A DNA stretch of 64,000 nt from Bradyrhizobium algeriense (GTDB lineage Bacteria > Pseudomonadota > Alphaproteobacteria > Rhizobiales > Xanthobacteraceae): positions 7,095,501 through 7,159,500 of the forward strand of contig NZ_JAZHRV010000001.1 in NCBI RefSeq assembly GCF_036924595.1, read 5' to 3'. This document shows positions 1-9,095 of this stretch, one piece after another; the first letter of the stretch is position 1; each line of letters opens with the position of its first letter. Below the pieces are notes generated by a model. That model was not told where the DNA came from, searched no databases, and saw only the letters and a program-made list of their open reading frames with translations. A program made the position numbers and the translations under genes.

Positions 1-179
1 GGCCTGACGAGACGCCGAGGGGCTATGTCCGCCAGCTCGCGCTGTACCGGGCGGTGCTGGCCAAGCTTTATCCCCAGCGGCTGGTTCGCGCGGCGCTGCT
101 TTGGACCGAAACCGCTGAATTAATGGAAATTTCAGCTCCCGCGCTGGAGGCCGAGCTGGCATCCATCATCTCGGCGTGA
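1..179 (+). CDS. addA: AddA helicase-nuclease, C-terminal end (partial)
   Basis: An open frame enters from the left edge and stops at 177-179. The last 58 codons include GYVRQLALYRAVL, typical of the C-terminal nuclease domain of AddA, where the Q-x-x-x-Y motif (QLALY) belongs to the RecB-type nuclease fold. AddA is the ATP-dependent helicase/nuclease subunit of the AddAB double-strand-break end-processing enzyme. Position immediately upstream of trxA is the usual order in Bradyrhizobium and relatives and supports the call. Only the final part of a protein of well over 1000 residues is present, so start, helicase motifs and integrity cannot be judged. No start codon is claimed; the frame begins at base 3. 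Confidence 0.75.
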   Translation, partial: PDETPRGYVRQLALYRAVLAKLYPQRLVRAALLWTETAELMEISAPALEAELASIISA

Positions 180-186
180 CCCGTGC

Positions 187-215
187 TTGACCCGGCAGGA
201 TCGCGTTCATAGGTT
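187..215 (+). promoter_or_regulatory. candidate sigma-70 type promoter of trxA
   Basis: TTGACC at 187-192 is followed after 17 bases by TAGGTT at 210-215, about 70 bases before the trxA start. The -35 is a good match to the alphaproteobacterial TTGAC core; the -10 is weak. This is a motif reading only. Confidence 0.35.
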
Positions 216-284
216 TGATCCTATCATTGCGGGCGCGATTCTCATCCCGCGCCCCTTAATTCCTAACCGAACGAGGTAATTCCC

Positions 285-605
285 ATGGCCGTTGGCAAGG
301 TTTCTGACGCCGATTTCGAAGCCGAAGTGCTCAAGGCGACCGGGCCGGTGGTCGTCGATTTCTGGGCTGAATGGTGCGGCCCCTGCCGCATGATCGCGCC
401 TGCGCTCGACGAGATTTCCGGCGCCATGGGCGACAAGGTCAAGATCGTGAAGCTGAACGTCGACGAGAGCCCGAAGACGGCCTCGAAATACGGCGTGATG
501 TCGATCCCGACCCTGATGATCTTCAAGGGCGGCGAAATGGCCTCCCGTCAGGTCGGCGCCGCACCGAAGGCGAAGCTGCAGCAGTGGATTACCGCCGCGG
601 TCTGA
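285..605 (+). CDS. trxA: thioredoxin
   Basis: A 106-residue thioredoxin, the normal length of the family. The redox site WCGPC is at residues 30-34 (Cys31, Cys34), preceded by the VVVDFWAEW strand. The cis-proline region SIPTLMIFKGG follows at about residues 73-83. It reduces cytoplasmic protein disulfides and is itself reduced by thioredoxin reductase. The start ATG at 285 is preceded by a purine-rich ACGAGG ribosome binding site. The gene follows addA by about 100 bases with a possible promoter of its own, and ends in a strong intrinsic terminator, so it is probably also expressed alone. Nothing is unusual in the sequence; the call is secure. Confidence 0.97.
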   Translation: MAVGKVSDADFEAEVLKATGPVVVDFWAEWCGPCRMIAPALDEISGAMGDKVKIVKLNVDESPKTASKYGVMSIPTLMIFKGGEMASRQVGAAPKAKLQQWITAAV

Positions 606-631
606 TCGGCTTTCGATTTGCTGATTGTGAA

Positions 632-662
632 ACGGCCGGCGCAACGCCGGCCGTTTTGTTTT
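632..662 (+). terminator. intrinsic terminator of trxA
   Basis: A ten-base-pair GC-rich stem (ACGGCCGGCG at 632-641, CGCCGGCCGT at 645-654) has a CAA loop and is followed by a T-rich run TTTGTTTTG. It lies 30 bases after the trxA stop. Confidence 0.9.
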
Positions 663-686
663 GTGGCGGATGATCTCGTGGCCCGG

Positions 687-800
687 GTGCAGCGAAGCGC
701 AACCTGGGACTCTTATATGCGCGGCGCGAACCCCGGATTGCGTGGAGCCTGTCATCGGGCGCGCATTCGCGCGACCCGTTGGCTCCATCCGGGCTACGAT
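687..800. repeat. Bradyrhizobium-type intergenic palindromic repeat
   Basis: The stretch between trxA and the phosphoesterase gene is repeat material. Bases 744-777 recur exactly, inverted, at 37514-37547. Bases near 775-799 (reverse strand GTAGCCCGGATGGAGCC and on) recur at 53121-53143. An internal palindrome GGGCGCGCATTCGCGCG is present. No coding potential is assigned. Confidence 0.75.
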
Positions 801-803
801 TTT

Positions 804-1544
804 TCAGCCGATCCACCCCGTCGCCAGCGCGGCCGCCAGTTCGGCTTGGCCGTTCTGCCGCGCGAGTGCGGCCATCGTTTCGTGATCATACGGCACGTGA
901 CGGAATGTAACGCGCCACTTGCCATCGACGAGTTCGAGGATCGCATAACGCGCATCCGGCGTGCCGGCTTCAATCACATGCGCAAACGGATGAGTATCGC
1001 GATAGCCGGGTGAGCCGACGCTGCCGGGATTGACGATCAATCGGCCATCGCGAAGCCTGACCGCGCGGGCGAGATGGGTGTGTGCGCAGAGGATCAAGGA
1101 CTGCGTGATGCCCTCGGCATGCTTCTCGATTGCATCCAGCGCTGACAACCGCACGGTGCCGTCAGGCAAAACCGTATCCAGCCAATAGACCTCGTCATGG
1201 TCAGGCGTCGCGTGACAGAGAAAGACCTGATCGCGAAACACGGTGGTCTTTGGCACCGCGCGCAGCCAATCGAGATGGTGCGTTTCGAGCTGCGCATGGG
1301 CGGGGCGATCCCATGATCCCATCTTCTCCGGCGGCCGATCAATCAGATAGCGATCATGATTGCCGAGCACGTGAACGGCATCGAGCGCCACCAGCGCATC
1401 CATGGTGCGCCGCGCGTCGAGCGGGCCGCTCGCCATGTCGCCGAGATTGACGATCTCGCCAATGCCCTGCGCACCGATGTCGGCCAGCACGGCTTCGAGC
1501 GCGAGATAGTTTCCGTGCACATCGGCAATCGCGGCAAAGCGCAT
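804..1544 (-). CDS. metallophosphoesterase family protein
   Basis: A 246-residue calcineurin-like phosphoesterase of the YfcE/MJ0936 type. The metal-binding signatures are in order: ADVHGN with Asp8 and His10, NLGD with Asp36, GNHD at 61-64, and CAHTH in the C-terminal half, followed by NPGSVGSPG. These are the five metallophosphoesterase blocks that hold a dinuclear metal centre. The family cleaves phosphomono- or diesters, and the substrate cannot be told from sequence. It stands alone on the minus strand, with repeat DNA downstream and 271 bases separating it from folC. Start ATG at 1544 begins directly with the first strand MRFAAIADVHG, so the N-terminus is well placed. Confidence 0.88.
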   Translation of the reverse strand: MRFAAIADVHGNYLALEAVLADIGAQGIGEIVNLGDMASGPLDARRTMDALVALDAVHVLGNHDRYLIDRPPEKMGSWDRPAHAQLETHHLDWLRAVPKTTVFRDQVFLCHATPDHDEVYWLDTVLPDGTVRLSALDAIEKHAEGITQSLILCAHTHLARAVRLRDGRLIVNPGSVGSPGYRDTHPFAHVIEAGTPDARYAILELVDGKWRVTFRHVPYDHETMAALARQNGQAELAAALATGWIG

Positions 1545-1815
1545 GTTAATTCCAGCTTTCGACAGTTATGGTTGTACGGCGCTGCAAGAACGATGTTAGG
1601 TCACCTAACTCATTTGGGTGAAACCAGCCTGCAACATTCTTCTTTGGTTCTAGGGCGGAACCCGAGTTCCGACTCGCAGTGTGGCGGTATCTTGGCTAGA
1701 GTTTGCAAAGACCGGGGCTGGCGAATTCATAAGCAATCGATATTTCTACCCGGGGGCCGCTGGAAGCAATTTCAGCGGCCATTTAATTTTCTTCGGACTA
1801 ATTTTTCTTCGGACG
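1545..1815. other. intergenic region with a small tandem repeat
   Basis: No gene is visible. Just beyond the folC stop there are two adjacent copies of a 15-16 base unit, TAATTTTCTTCGGAC at 1784-1798 and the same with one extra T at 1799-1814. The region is AT-richer than its neighbours and must hold the promoter of the phosphoesterase gene, which I could not pinpoint. Confidence 0.6.
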
Positions 1816-3156
1816 TTATCCCGGCGGCGTGCCGTTGATCGCAAGCACATGACCGGCGAGATAGAGCGAGCCGGTGATAAGGATGCGCGGCGGCACTTCG
1901 TATGCCAGCCGCGACAGCGCATGTAGCGCAGCTTCGACGCTTGCAGCATTTTCAACGCGCATGCCGAGCGCGCGCGCCGCATCCGCCAGCCGGTCCGGCG
2001 GCATCGCATTGTCGCGGCCGGGAATCGACACCGCCATGATGTGCCGCGTCAGGCCGGCGAAATTGGCGAGAAATGCACCCGCATCCTTGTTCGCCATCAT
2101 GCCCGCGATCACCACCAGCGGGCGCGACACGCGCTCCTCGAGATCGCCGAGCGCCGCAGCCGTGACACGTCCGCCTTCCGCATTATGCGCGCCATCGAGC
2201 CAGATCTCGCACCCCTTCGGCCCCTGATCGACCAGCGCGCCGGAAACCAGCCGCTGCATCCGGGCCGGCCATTCGGCATTGACGATGCCGGCCTCGAATG
2301 CCGGCATGCTGATTTTGAACGCTTCGATCGCCCGCAACGTTGCGATCGCAAGACCGGCATTATCGAATTGATGCCGCCCGAACAGTTTTGGCGCCGCAAG
2401 ATCCATCAGGCCACGCTCGTCCTGATAGACCAGCCGCCCGCGCTCGACGCCGACATGCCATTGCTGTCCGGCCGCATGCAGCGCCGCGCGCATGCGCTTG
2501 CCCTGCGCCTCGATCACCGACATCGCTTCCGGCGCCTGCTCGGCGCAAATCACCGGCGCGCCGCGCTTGATGATGGCGGCCTTTTCGCCGGCGATAGCGG
2601 TCAGCGTGTCGCCGAGGAATTCCGTGTGATCCATGCTGACGGGCGTGATGACCGTCGCAATCGGCCTGTCGATGACGTTGGTGGCGTCGAGCCGTCCGCC
2701 AAGACCGGTTTCCAGCAGCACGACATCGGCCTCATGCTCCGCGAACAGGCAAAACGCCGCCGCGGTCTCCATCTCGAAAATCGTGATCGGCTCGCCCGCA
2801 TTGACCTGTTCGCAGTGCTCCAGCACCCGGCGCAACTCGGCATCATCAGCCAGCCGGCCGCCGCCCTTCTCGCCGATGCGGAAGCATTCGTTGATCCTGA
2901 CCAGGTAAGGCGAGGTATAGACGTGCACGCGCAGGCCCGCGGCCTCGAGGATCGCGCGCAGATAGGCGATGGTCGAACCCTTGCCGTTGGTGCCCGCGAT
3001 ATGGATCACCGGCGGCAACGTAGCTTCCGGATGGTCGAGCCGCGCCAGCAGGCGGTGCATGCGATCGAGGCTGAGATCGATGCGCTTCGGATGCAGCGCA
3101 CACAGCCGCGCGATCAATTCATCGAGCGGCTGGGGTTTGGCGGCAGGCAGATTCAC
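1816..3156 (-). CDS. folC: bifunctional folylpolyglutamate synthase / dihydrofolate synthase
   Basis: Mur-ligase-type ATP-dependent enzyme that adds glutamate to dihydropteroate and to folates. The P-loop GTNGKGST is at about residues 55-62 when translation starts at the GTG codon 3156-3154. Further family signatures are [13 protein letters not shown] in the middle domain and WLDGAHN in the C-terminal domain. The frame is open further upstream, but that part overlaps accD out of frame. The GTG lies in a GTGA overlap with the accD stop, which fixes the start by translational coupling and gives 446 residues, the normal length. It is the last gene of the trpFBA-accD-folC run. Confidence in function is high and in the start good. 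Confidence 0.93.
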   Translation of the reverse strand: MNLPAAKPQPLDELIARLCALHPKRIDLSLDRMHRLLARLDHPEATLPPVIHIAGTNGKGSTIAYLRAILEAAGLRVHVYTSPYLVRINECFRIGEKGGGRLADDAELRRVLEHCEQVNAGEPITIFEMETAAAFCLFAEHEADVVLLETGLGGRLDATNVIDRPIATVITPVSMDHTEFLGDTLTAIAGEKAAIIKRGAPVICAEQAPEAMSVIEAQGKRMRAALHAAGQQWHVGVERGRLVYQDERGLMDLAAPKLFGRHQFDNAGLAIATLRAIEAFKISMPAFEAGIVNAEWPARMQRLVSGALVDQGPKGCEIWLDGAHNAEGGRVTAAALGDLEERVSRPLVVIAGMMANKDAGAFLANFAGLTRHIMAVSIPGRDNAMPPDRLADAARALGMRVENAASVEAALHALSRLAYEVPPRILITGSLYLAGHVLAINGTPPG

Positions 3157-4094
3157 GCGTGGGGCGCAGCCGGCACGGCTTCCGGCGCCGAGACGATCTG
3201 CGCCGGATCCGTGACCTGCGGCGAAGGCTTCGAGGCGGCTTCGAGCGCCGGCGATTTGGTCAAGAGCCGGCACAGCCGCGCCAGCGTCGGACGCATCTCG
3301 TGGCGATGCACGACCATGTCGATCATGCCGTGATCGAGCAGATATTCGGCGCGCTGGAATCCTTCCGGCAGTTTCTCGCGGATGGTCTGCTCGATCACCC
3401 GCGCGCCGGCAAAGCCGATCAGCGCGCCGGGTTCGGCGATCTGCACGTCACCCAGCATGGCATAGGATGCGGTGACGCCGCCGGTGGTCGGATTGGTCAG
3501 CACTACGATGTAGGGCAGCTTCGCTTCGCGCAGCATCTGCACGCCGACGGTGGTGCGCGGCATCTGCATCAGCGACAGGATGCCCTCCTGCATCCGCGCG
3601 CCGCCCGAGGCCGCGAACATGATGAATGGCGACTTCTTTTCCACCGCAAGCTCGAGCCCGCGCACGATCGCCTCGCCCGCGGCCATGCCGAGCGAACCGC
3701 CCATGAAATCGAAATCCTGCACCGCGATGACGACGCCGGCGCCCTCCAGCTTGCCGTAACCGACCTTGATGGCGTCGTTCAGCCCGGTCTTGGCGCGCGC
3801 ATCCTTGATGCGGTCGACATATTTGCGCTCGTCGCGGAACTTGAGCGGATCGGCCGTCACTTCCGGCAGCGCGATGTCGTACCAGGTCTCATTGTCGAAG
3901 ATCGATTTAAGCCGCGCCACCGCGCCCATGCGCATGTGGTAGTTCGAGCCTGGAATGACGAACTGGTTGGCCTCGACGTCCTTGTAGAACACGAGCTGTC
4001 CGGAATCCGGGCACTTGATCCACAGATTCTCCGGCGTCTCGCGGCGCAGGATGTTGCGGATCTTCGGCCGGACGACATTGGTGAGCCAATTCAT
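3153..4094 (-). CDS. accD: acetyl-CoA carboxylase carboxyltransferase subunit beta
   Basis: A 313-residue carboxyltransferase beta subunit. With AccA it transfers carboxyl from biotin to acetyl-CoA in the first step of fatty-acid synthesis. Crotonase-fold signatures include [25 protein letters not shown] and [12 protein letters not shown]. The N-terminal zinc ribbon, four cysteines in the E. coli protein, is degenerate here. Only Cys28 remains, and the other three ligand positions read Ser31, Ile47 and Ser50. The surrounding frame (WIKCPDSGQ and NYHMRM) is intact, so this is residue loss and not a truncation. It lies between trpA (103-base gap) and folC (GTGA overlap), an order usual in rhizobia. 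Confidence 0.95.
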   Translation of the reverse strand: MNWLTNVVRPKIRNILRRETPENLWIKCPDSGQLVFYKDVEANQFVIPGSNYHMRMGAVARLKSIFDNETWYDIALPEVTADPLKFRDERKYVDRIKDARAKTGLNDAIKVGYGKLEGAGVVIAVQDFDFMGGSLGMAAGEAIVRGLELAVEKKSPFIMFAASGGARMQEGILSLMQMPRTTVGVQMLREAKLPYIVVLTNPTTGGVTASYAMLGDVQIAEPGALIGFAGARVIEQTIREKLPEGFQRAEYLLDHGMIDMVVHRHEMRPTLARLCRLLTKSPALEAASKPSPQVTDPAQIVSAPEAVPAAPHA

Positions 4095-4197
4095 GTTTCG
4101 CTCCGAATGCGGTTGGACGCATTAACTGGAATATATGGCGGCCCGAATCACTCCGGGCAAGCCGCCCCTTTCGGTCCAATTGGCAAGCAATTGTGGC

Positions 4198-5034
4198 TTA
4201 TTCAGCCGCCTGCTTCGCCCCGCGGACACCCTGCGCCAGGGAGGCCACGAGATCGGCCACCGCCGCGACCGTCTTGGTGGTCGCCTGCCCCTTCGTATCC
4301 AGGCTGTCACGCAACGCGTCGACCAGCGCGGTACCAACCACGGCGCCGTTGGCCTTCTCGGCAATCGCCCGCGCCGCCTGCGGGGTGCGGATGCCGAAGC
4401 CGACACACACCGGCAGTTTGGTGTGGCGCTTGATCCGCGCCACGGCGTCCCCGACGACCGTCGAGTCGGCCGCAGCTGCGCCGGTGATACCGGTGATCGA
4501 GACGTAGTAGACAAAGCCGGAAGTGTTCGCGAGCACGGCCGGCAGGCGCTTGTCATCGGTGGTCGGCGTCGCCAGTCGGATGAAGTTGAGCCCGGCCTTC
4601 AGCGCGGGAATGCACAGCTCGTCGTCCTCCTCAGGCGGCAGGTCGACGAGGATCAGGCCATCGACGCCGGCCGTCTTGGCATCGGCGAGGAACTTGTCGA
4701 CGCCATAGATGTAGATCGGATTGTAGTAGCCCATCAGCACCAGCGGCGTGGTGTTGTCGTCCTTGCGGAAGCCGCGCACCATCTCCAGCGTCTTCTTCAG
4801 CGTCATGCCAGCCTTCAGCGCGCGCAGGCCCGCCGCCTGGATCGAGGGCCCGTCCGCCATCGGATCGGTGAAGGGCATGCCGATCTCGATGATGTCGGCG
4901 CCCGCCTTCGGCAGCGCCTTGATGATGTCGAGCGACGTCGCAGGGTCCGGATCGCCGGCCATCAGGAAGGTGACGAAAGCCGAGCGGCCCTCTTTCTTGA
5001 GTTCGGCAAAGCGTGCGTCGATGCGGGTGGTCAC
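4198..5034 (-). CDS. trpA: tryptophan synthase alpha subunit
   Basis: A 278-residue TIM barrel that cleaves indole-3-glycerol phosphate to indole and glyceraldehyde-3-phosphate; indole is tunnelled to TrpB. The catalytic acids are visible as Glu50 in [12 protein letters not shown] and Asp61 in MADGPSIQ. The phosphate-binding C-terminal segment VGFGIRTPQ is present. The start ATG overlaps the trpB stop by four bases (ATGA), so the two subunits are translationally coupled. Length and motifs match the family with no anomalies. Confidence 0.96.
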   Translation of the reverse strand: MTTRIDARFAELKKEGRSAFVTFLMAGDPDPATSLDIIKALPKAGADIIEIGMPFTDPMADGPSIQAAGLRALKAGMTLKKTLEMVRGFRKDDNTTPLVLMGYYNPIYIYGVDKFLADAKTAGVDGLILVDLPPEEDDELCIPALKAGLNFIRLATPTTDDKRLPAVLANTSGFVYYVSITGITGAAAADSTVVGDAVARIKRHTKLPVCVGFGIRTPQAARAIAEKANGAVVGTALVDALRDSLDTKGQATTKTVAAVADLVASLAQGVRGAKQAAE

Positions 5035-6248
5035 TGCTTCTTGCCTTTCAAAATCTCCGTGATCTGCGGAATGTCCTTGTCGCCACGGCCGGACAGATTG
5101 ACGACCATCAGATGATCTTTCGGCCGCTTGGGCGCGAGCTCCGTGACCTTGGCGATCGCATGCGCGGATTCCAGCGCCGGCGGGATGCCCTCCAGCCGCG
5201 ACAGCAGCATGAAGGCGGCGAGCGCTTCGTCGTCGGTCGCCGACAGATAGGTGACGCGGCCGGTCTCGTGCAGCCAGGAATGCTCCGGCCCGATGCCGGG
5301 ATAGTCGAGCCCCGCCGAGATCGAATGCGCGTCCTGGATCTGGCCGTCCGCGTCCATCAAGAGATAGGTGCGGTTGCCGTGCAGCACGCCCGGCCGTCCG
5401 CCAGCAATCGACGCCGCATGCAGCTGCGTCAGGCCGTGACCGGCGGCTTCGACGCCAAAAATTTCGACGGAGGGATCATCGAGGAATGGATGGAACAAGC
5501 CCATTGCATTGGAGCCGCCACCGATGCAGGCGATAAGGGAATCCGGCAGACGTCCTTCGGCCTCCATCATCTGCTTGCGGGTCTCGTCGCCAATGACTGA
5601 TTGGAAGTCGCGCACCATCATCGGATAGGGGTGCGGGCCCGCCACCGTGCCGATGCAATAGAATGTGTTGTGCACGTTGGTGACCCAGTCGCGCAGCGCC
5701 TCATTCATCGCGTCCTTTAGCGTGCGCGTGCCCGACTGCACCGGAACGACCTTGGCACCCAGCATCTCCATGCGGAACACGTTCGGCGCCTGACGGGCGA
5801 CGTCGACTGCACCCATATAGACCACGCATTCCAGCCCAAAGCGCGCGCACAGCGTCGCGGTGGCAACGCCATGCTGGCCAGCGCCGGTCTCGGCAATGAT
5901 GCGCTTCTTGCCCATGCGCCGCGCGACCATGATCTGGCCAAGCACGTTGTTCACCTTGTGCGAGCCGGTGTGGTTGAGCTCCTCGCGCTTCAGATAAATC
6001 TTGGCACCGCCGAGATGCTCGGTCAGGCGTTCGGCAAAATAGAGCGGCGACGGCCGGCCGACATAATCCTTCAGGTAGCCGTTCATCTCGGCCTGGAACG
6101 ATGGATCGGCCTTGGCCGCCGCATAGGCCTTTTCCAGATCGAGGATCAGCGGCATCAGCGTTTCCGCGACAAAGCGGCCGCCGAAATTGCCGAAATGCCC
6201 GCGCTCGTCGGGACCGGTGCGGAATGAATTGGGCAGATTTGGATTCAT
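5031..6248 (-). CDS. trpB: tryptophan synthase beta subunit
   Basis: A 405-residue pyridoxal-phosphate enzyme that condenses indole with serine to form tryptophan. The PLP lysine is Lys98 within NHTGSHKVN. The glycine-rich phosphate-binding loop GGGSNAMG and the conserved KREELNHTG motif are present. It overlaps trpF by four bases upstream and trpA by four bases downstream. trpF, trpB and trpA therefore form a tightly coupled unit separate from the other trp genes, the split arrangement common in alphaproteobacteria. No leader peptide or attenuator is visible at this locus. Confidence 0.97.
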   Translation of the reverse strand: MNPNLPNSFRTGPDERGHFGNFGGRFVAETLMPLILDLEKAYAAAKADPSFQAEMNGYLKDYVGRPSPLYFAERLTEHLGGAKIYLKREELNHTGSHKVNNVLGQIMVARRMGKKRIIAETGAGQHGVATATLCARFGLECVVYMGAVDVARQAPNVFRMEMLGAKVVPVQSGTRTLKDAMNEALRDWVTNVHNTFYCIGTVAGPHPYPMMVRDFQSVIGDETRKQMMEAEGRLPDSLIACIGGGSNAMGLFHPFLDDPSVEIFGVEAAGHGLTQLHAASIAGGRPGVLHGNRTYLLMDADGQIQDAHSISAGLDYPGIGPEHSWLHETGRVTYLSATDDEALAAFMLLSRLEGIPPALESAHAIAKVTELAPKRPKDHLMVVNLSGRGDKDIPQITEILKGKKQ

Positions 6249-6904
6249 CGGACCATCAATTCTTCGGTGGCGCGCGCGGCGCGAATGAAATGGCGGATCA
6301 TCTCGGGATCCTTGATGCCGGGCGCGCTTTCGACGCCGGAGGATACATCGACGCCGCCGGCGCAGGTAACGCGGACCGCCTCCGCGACATTGCCGGCGGA
6401 AAGCCCGCCCGAGACCATGAAGGGCAGCTGGAGGTCGAGCTTTTCCAAAACGTGCCAGTCGAACACGGCCCCCAAGCCGCCGGGGCGGGTGGCGCCCCTG
6501 GGCGCGCGGGCATCGAACAGGATGCGATCGGCGACGCTGGCATAGCCCGGCAGCACGGCGAGATCGGCCGACGTTTCGACCGCAATCACCTTCATGACCG
6601 GAAGCGAAAACGTCGCCTTGATGTCACGCACCCGCGCGATGGTTTCCTTGCCGTGCAGTTGCAAGAGATCCGGCCGCAGCGTCTCGACGATGTTTTCCAG
6701 GGTCGCGTCGTCGGCATCGACCGTCAGCGCCACCTTGGCGGCGCGACCCTTGGCCTGCCGGCCGAGTTCCCGCGCCGTCTCGAGGCTGAGATGGCGCGGC
6801 GACGGCGGGAAGAACACGAATCCCACCATGTCGGCACCCGCCTCAAGCGCGGTGTCGAGCGTCTCGCGCGTGGACAGGCCACAAATTTTGACGAGCAGAG
6901 GCAT
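6245..6904 (-). CDS. trpF: phosphoribosylanthranilate isomerase
   Basis: A 219-residue TIM-barrel isomerase that converts N-(5-phosphoribosyl)anthranilate to CdRP in tryptophan synthesis. The catalytic cysteine lies in VKICGLST at residues 6-13. The general acid aspartate is in TVDADD. The phosphate-binding C-terminal strands MVSGGL and VDVSSGVE are intact. The ATG at 6904 gives the canonical N-terminus. It is the first of the trpF-trpB-trpA genes, overlaps trpB by four bases, and is separated from the upstream lapA gene by about 60 bases, so it may share its transcript. Confidence 0.95.
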   Translation of the reverse strand: MPLLVKICGLSTRETLDTALEAGADMVGFVFFPPSPRHLSLETARELGRQAKGRAAKVALTVDADDATLENIVETLRPDLLQLHGKETIARVRDIKATFSLPVMKVIAVETSADLAVLPGYASVADRILFDARAPRGATRPGGLGAVFDWHVLEKLDLQLPFMVSGGLSAGNVAEAVRVTCAGGVDVSSGVESAPGIKDPEMIRHFIRAARATEELMVR

Positions 6905-6966
6905 GGTCTCTCGGGCACGGATTTCGAGCCCCGTAACCGACTGGAACAGGGCTGACGGGGCGGGTT

Positions 6967-7359
6967 CTACAACGTCGCGCCCTGCTTGTCTCGCCCTGCG
7001 ACCCCATAGAATCCGTACTGGGACGGTGCCGGAAGCCGCTGCTGATCGACCCGGGAAACCGCCGCCGCAGCCCGCAAATCGGCCGTCTCCGCCCGCGCCC
7101 GGCGGGCATCCGCCTCATGCTGGCGCGCCGCGCGGCGCCAGTGACGCTGCCGGAACCAGGTCGCCATGCCGCCCGCCGCCACCCCCAGAATGGCCACCGC
7201 AATGATCACGGCGAACAGCGGCATCGACACCGCGATCGCCGGATCGGTCGAATTGAAGGGATCGAACGACACCGTCACGAAATGGCGGTTGGCGACCGCA
7301 AAGACGATGAAGATCAGCCCTAGGGGAATGACGACCAGCGCCGTGAAGAACTTTCGCAT
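6967..7359 (-). CDS. LapA domain (DUF1049) membrane protein
   Basis: About 130 residues with two hydrophobic segments near residues 5-25 and 45-68, the second followed by a basic-acidic helical tail (WFRQRHWRRAARQHEADAR). This is the DUF1049/LapA layout: an inner-membrane anchor with a short cytoplasmic coiled coil. In E. coli the homologous LapA acts with LapB in LPS assembly control; whether that holds here is inference. Two in-frame ATGs lie close together. The second (7359) sits six bases after a GAGAG ribosome binding site and is preferred. The gene lies between ihfB and trpF, the usual place in Bradyrhizobium. Confidence 0.85.
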   Translation of the reverse strand: MRKFFTALVVIPLGLIFIVFAVANRHFVTVSFDPFNSTDPAIAVSMPLFAVIIAVAILGVAAGGMATWFRQRHWRRAARQHEADARRARAETADLRAAAAVSRVDQQRLPAPSQYGFYGVAGRDKQGATL

Positions 7360-7445
7360 GACCATCTCTCGTGTTGATGGATATCGGCGGGCGAGACCCC
7401 GCGACGCGGCTACTGATCCCCTGGACCCGAAAAAGCGCCTGCGCG

Positions 7446-7751
7446 CTACGCGCCGGCCTCGGGCGAGCCGTTGTCGCGGTTCAGCCGCTCGCGCATTTCC
7501 TTGCCGGTCTTGAAGAACGGGACGCTCTTCTGGTCGACCGGCACATGCGCGCCGGTGCGTGGATTGCGCCCTGCGCGCGCCGGGCGATGCTTGACCGAGA
7601 AAGCGCCGAAACCGCGCAGCTCGACACGGTCGCCGCGCGCTAGCGCCGCGACGATCTCATCGAGGATCGCGTTCACAATGTTCTCCACATCCCGCTGATA
7701 GAGGTGCGGGTTGTGCTCGGCGATGCGCTGAACAAGTTCGGATTTGATCAT
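7446..7751 (-). CDS. ihfB: integration host factor beta subunit
   Basis: A 101-residue HU/IHF family DNA-bending protein. The start [12 protein letters not shown] at 7751 is the family N-terminus; the frame extends 20 codons further upstream but that part is not homologous. The beta-arm motif [21 protein letters not shown] carries the conserved proline that intercalates in DNA. IHF bends DNA for recombination, replication and sigma-54 promoters, which fits the presence of rpoN elsewhere in the window. The partner ihfA is not in the window. It lies between sppA and lapA in the expected order. Confidence 0.94.
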   Translation of the reverse strand: MIKSELVQRIAEHNPHLYQRDVENIVNAILDEIVAALARGDRVELRGFGAFSVKHRPARAGRNPRTGAHVPVDQKSVPFFKTGKEMRERLNRDNGSPEAGA

Positions 7752-7921
7752 CGAGGTTGGGATCCGGGGTCGTGCGGAATCCATTTCCGTGAAAATACCT
7801 TGAACTGTCAAGACGCTAAATCACTTTTGGGCAACGCGAAATCGCGTGACAGGTACCCCGGAAGGGGTTTGTGACCACACCCGCAGTGCGGGAGAAGGTG
7901 ACGAAGCGCAGCCGATGCGGC

Positions 7922-8902
7922 TCAGTTGGTGGCGGCGGGGCGCCACAGCGCCAACATGCCGTCGAGCGCGAGCTGATCGACCGCCTGGGCAACGCCGGCC
8001 TGCTCGATTTGGCGCGCGATGGAACTCAAGCCGAGCGCATCGAACGCGATGGAGGCTGCCGCGCGCAGGAACGTCAGGTCCCCGAATTGCGGTGTCAGCT
8101 TGAAATCGCGCACCGGCAGGTCGCTCTTGATCTTCTTTTCGGCAACCAGCCAGGCAACGGCGGCTTTTTCATCACCGAGCTGATCGACCAGCTTCAGTTC
8201 GACCGCCTGACGGCCGGTGAACACCCGCCCGTCCGCAACCTTTTCGAGTAGTACTTCGTCCATGCCGCGCCGCTCCTTCACCAGGCCGCGGAACCAGGCA
8301 TAGGAATCCTTCACCAGCGCGTCGAGCGCGGCACGCGCCTCCGGGCTGGTCGGCTCGAAACCGTTGGGCGCGGCCTTCAACGGCGAGGATTTCACTTCCT
8401 CGACCTTGACGCCCACCGTCTTCATCAGCTCGGTGAAATTCGGGAACTGGAACAGCACGCCGATTGAACCGACCAGCGAGCTCTGGCGGGCGACGATATG
8501 ATCGGCGGCCATCGCCGTGATGTAACCGCCCGAGGCGGCCAGCCCCTCGACCACCACGACCAGCGGCTTCTTGGCCTTCAGGCGCACCAGCGCGTCATAG
8601 AGTTGCTCGGAGCCGGCCGTGGTGCCGCCAGGCGAATTGATGTGCACGATGACGGCGGCATGGCTCGATTTCTCCAACCGTTCCAGCGCCTCGACGCGTT
8701 GCTGGTCGCTGCGGATCAGCCCTTCGATGTTGACCCGCGCGATCGATCCCGATGTCGTCAGCGCAGCCGGCCCGCTCCTTGTCGCGATCGCGCCGACGGT
8801 GACGATCGCCGCGATCGCGACCAGCCCAGCCACGACGCGCCAGAAGGTCAACTTGCGGCGGATCCTGCGGCGATCGACGATCACGTCCGAATCGAGCGAC
8901 AT
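7922..8902 (-). CDS. sppA: signal peptide peptidase SppA (short form)
   Basis: A 326-residue inner-membrane serine protease that digests cleaved signal peptides. A single transmembrane helix runs at about residues 21-42 after a basic N-terminus. The Ser-Lys dyad is visible: Ser124 in GLAASGGY and Lys176 in SSPLKAA, 52 residues apart as in the Bacillus SppA. The oxyanion region INSPGGT is at about 89-94. The length fits the single-domain form and not the double-length E. coli enzyme. It follows rpsA with a terminator and a repeat between them, so it probably has its own promoter in 8903-9009. Confidence 0.93.
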   Translation of the reverse strand: MSLDSDVIVDRRRIRRKLTFWRVVAGLVAIAAIVTVGAIATRSGPAALTTSGSIARVNIEGLIRSDQQRVEALERLEKSSHAAVIVHINSPGGTTAGSEQLYDALVRLKAKKPLVVVVEGLAASGGYITAMAADHIVARQSSLVGSIGVLFQFPNFTELMKTVGVKVEEVKSSPLKAAPNGFEPTSPEARAALDALVKDSYAWFRGLVKERRGMDEVLLEKVADGRVFTGRQAVELKLVDQLGDEKAAVAWLVAEKKIKSDLPVRDFKLTPQFGDLTFLRAAASIAFDALGLSSIARQIEQAGVAQAVDQLALDGMLALWRPAATN

Positions 8903-9009
8903 CGAATTTCTCCTGAAGTAACCACCGCGTTTTGCATCCGCAGCGTGAGCGTAGCGTTAGCTGATTACATCAATTGCGACGCAATTTGAAGAAAACAAGG
9001 CCCTGCTTC

Positions 9010-9032
9010 CCTTCTCCCCTTGTGGGAGAAGG
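9010..9032. repeat. short palindromic repeat (CCTTCTCCCC family)
   Basis: A 23-base near-palindrome, CCTTCTCCCC-TTG-TGGGAGAAGG type, recurs exactly but inverted at 42156-42178 and with one changed pair at 42041-42063. It is a typical dispersed intergenic element of this group. It lies between sppA and the rpsA terminator. Confidence 0.7.
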
Positions 9033-9038
9033 AAGAAC

Positions 9039-9068
9039 AAAAAAAGGCCCCGGTCGAAACCGGGGCCT
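9039..9068 (-). terminator. intrinsic terminator of rpsA
   Basis: Read on the minus strand, a ten-pair stem AGGCCCCGGT / ACCGGGGCCT (9059-9068 with 9045-9054) around a four-base loop is followed by a run of seven T. It lies 27 bases after the rpsA stop. Confidence 0.92.
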
Positions 9069-9095
9069 GATGTCGCAGGGCAAGCAGCGAAAAGC

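Noticed and set aside
3157..3273. 39-codon extension of folC into accD
   Set aside because: It overlaps accD out of frame; the GTGA overlap at 3153-3156 gives a normal start.
2041..3333. 430-residue plus-strand ORF opposite folC
   Set aside because: Arg/His-rich shadow of folC with no ribosome binding site or family features.
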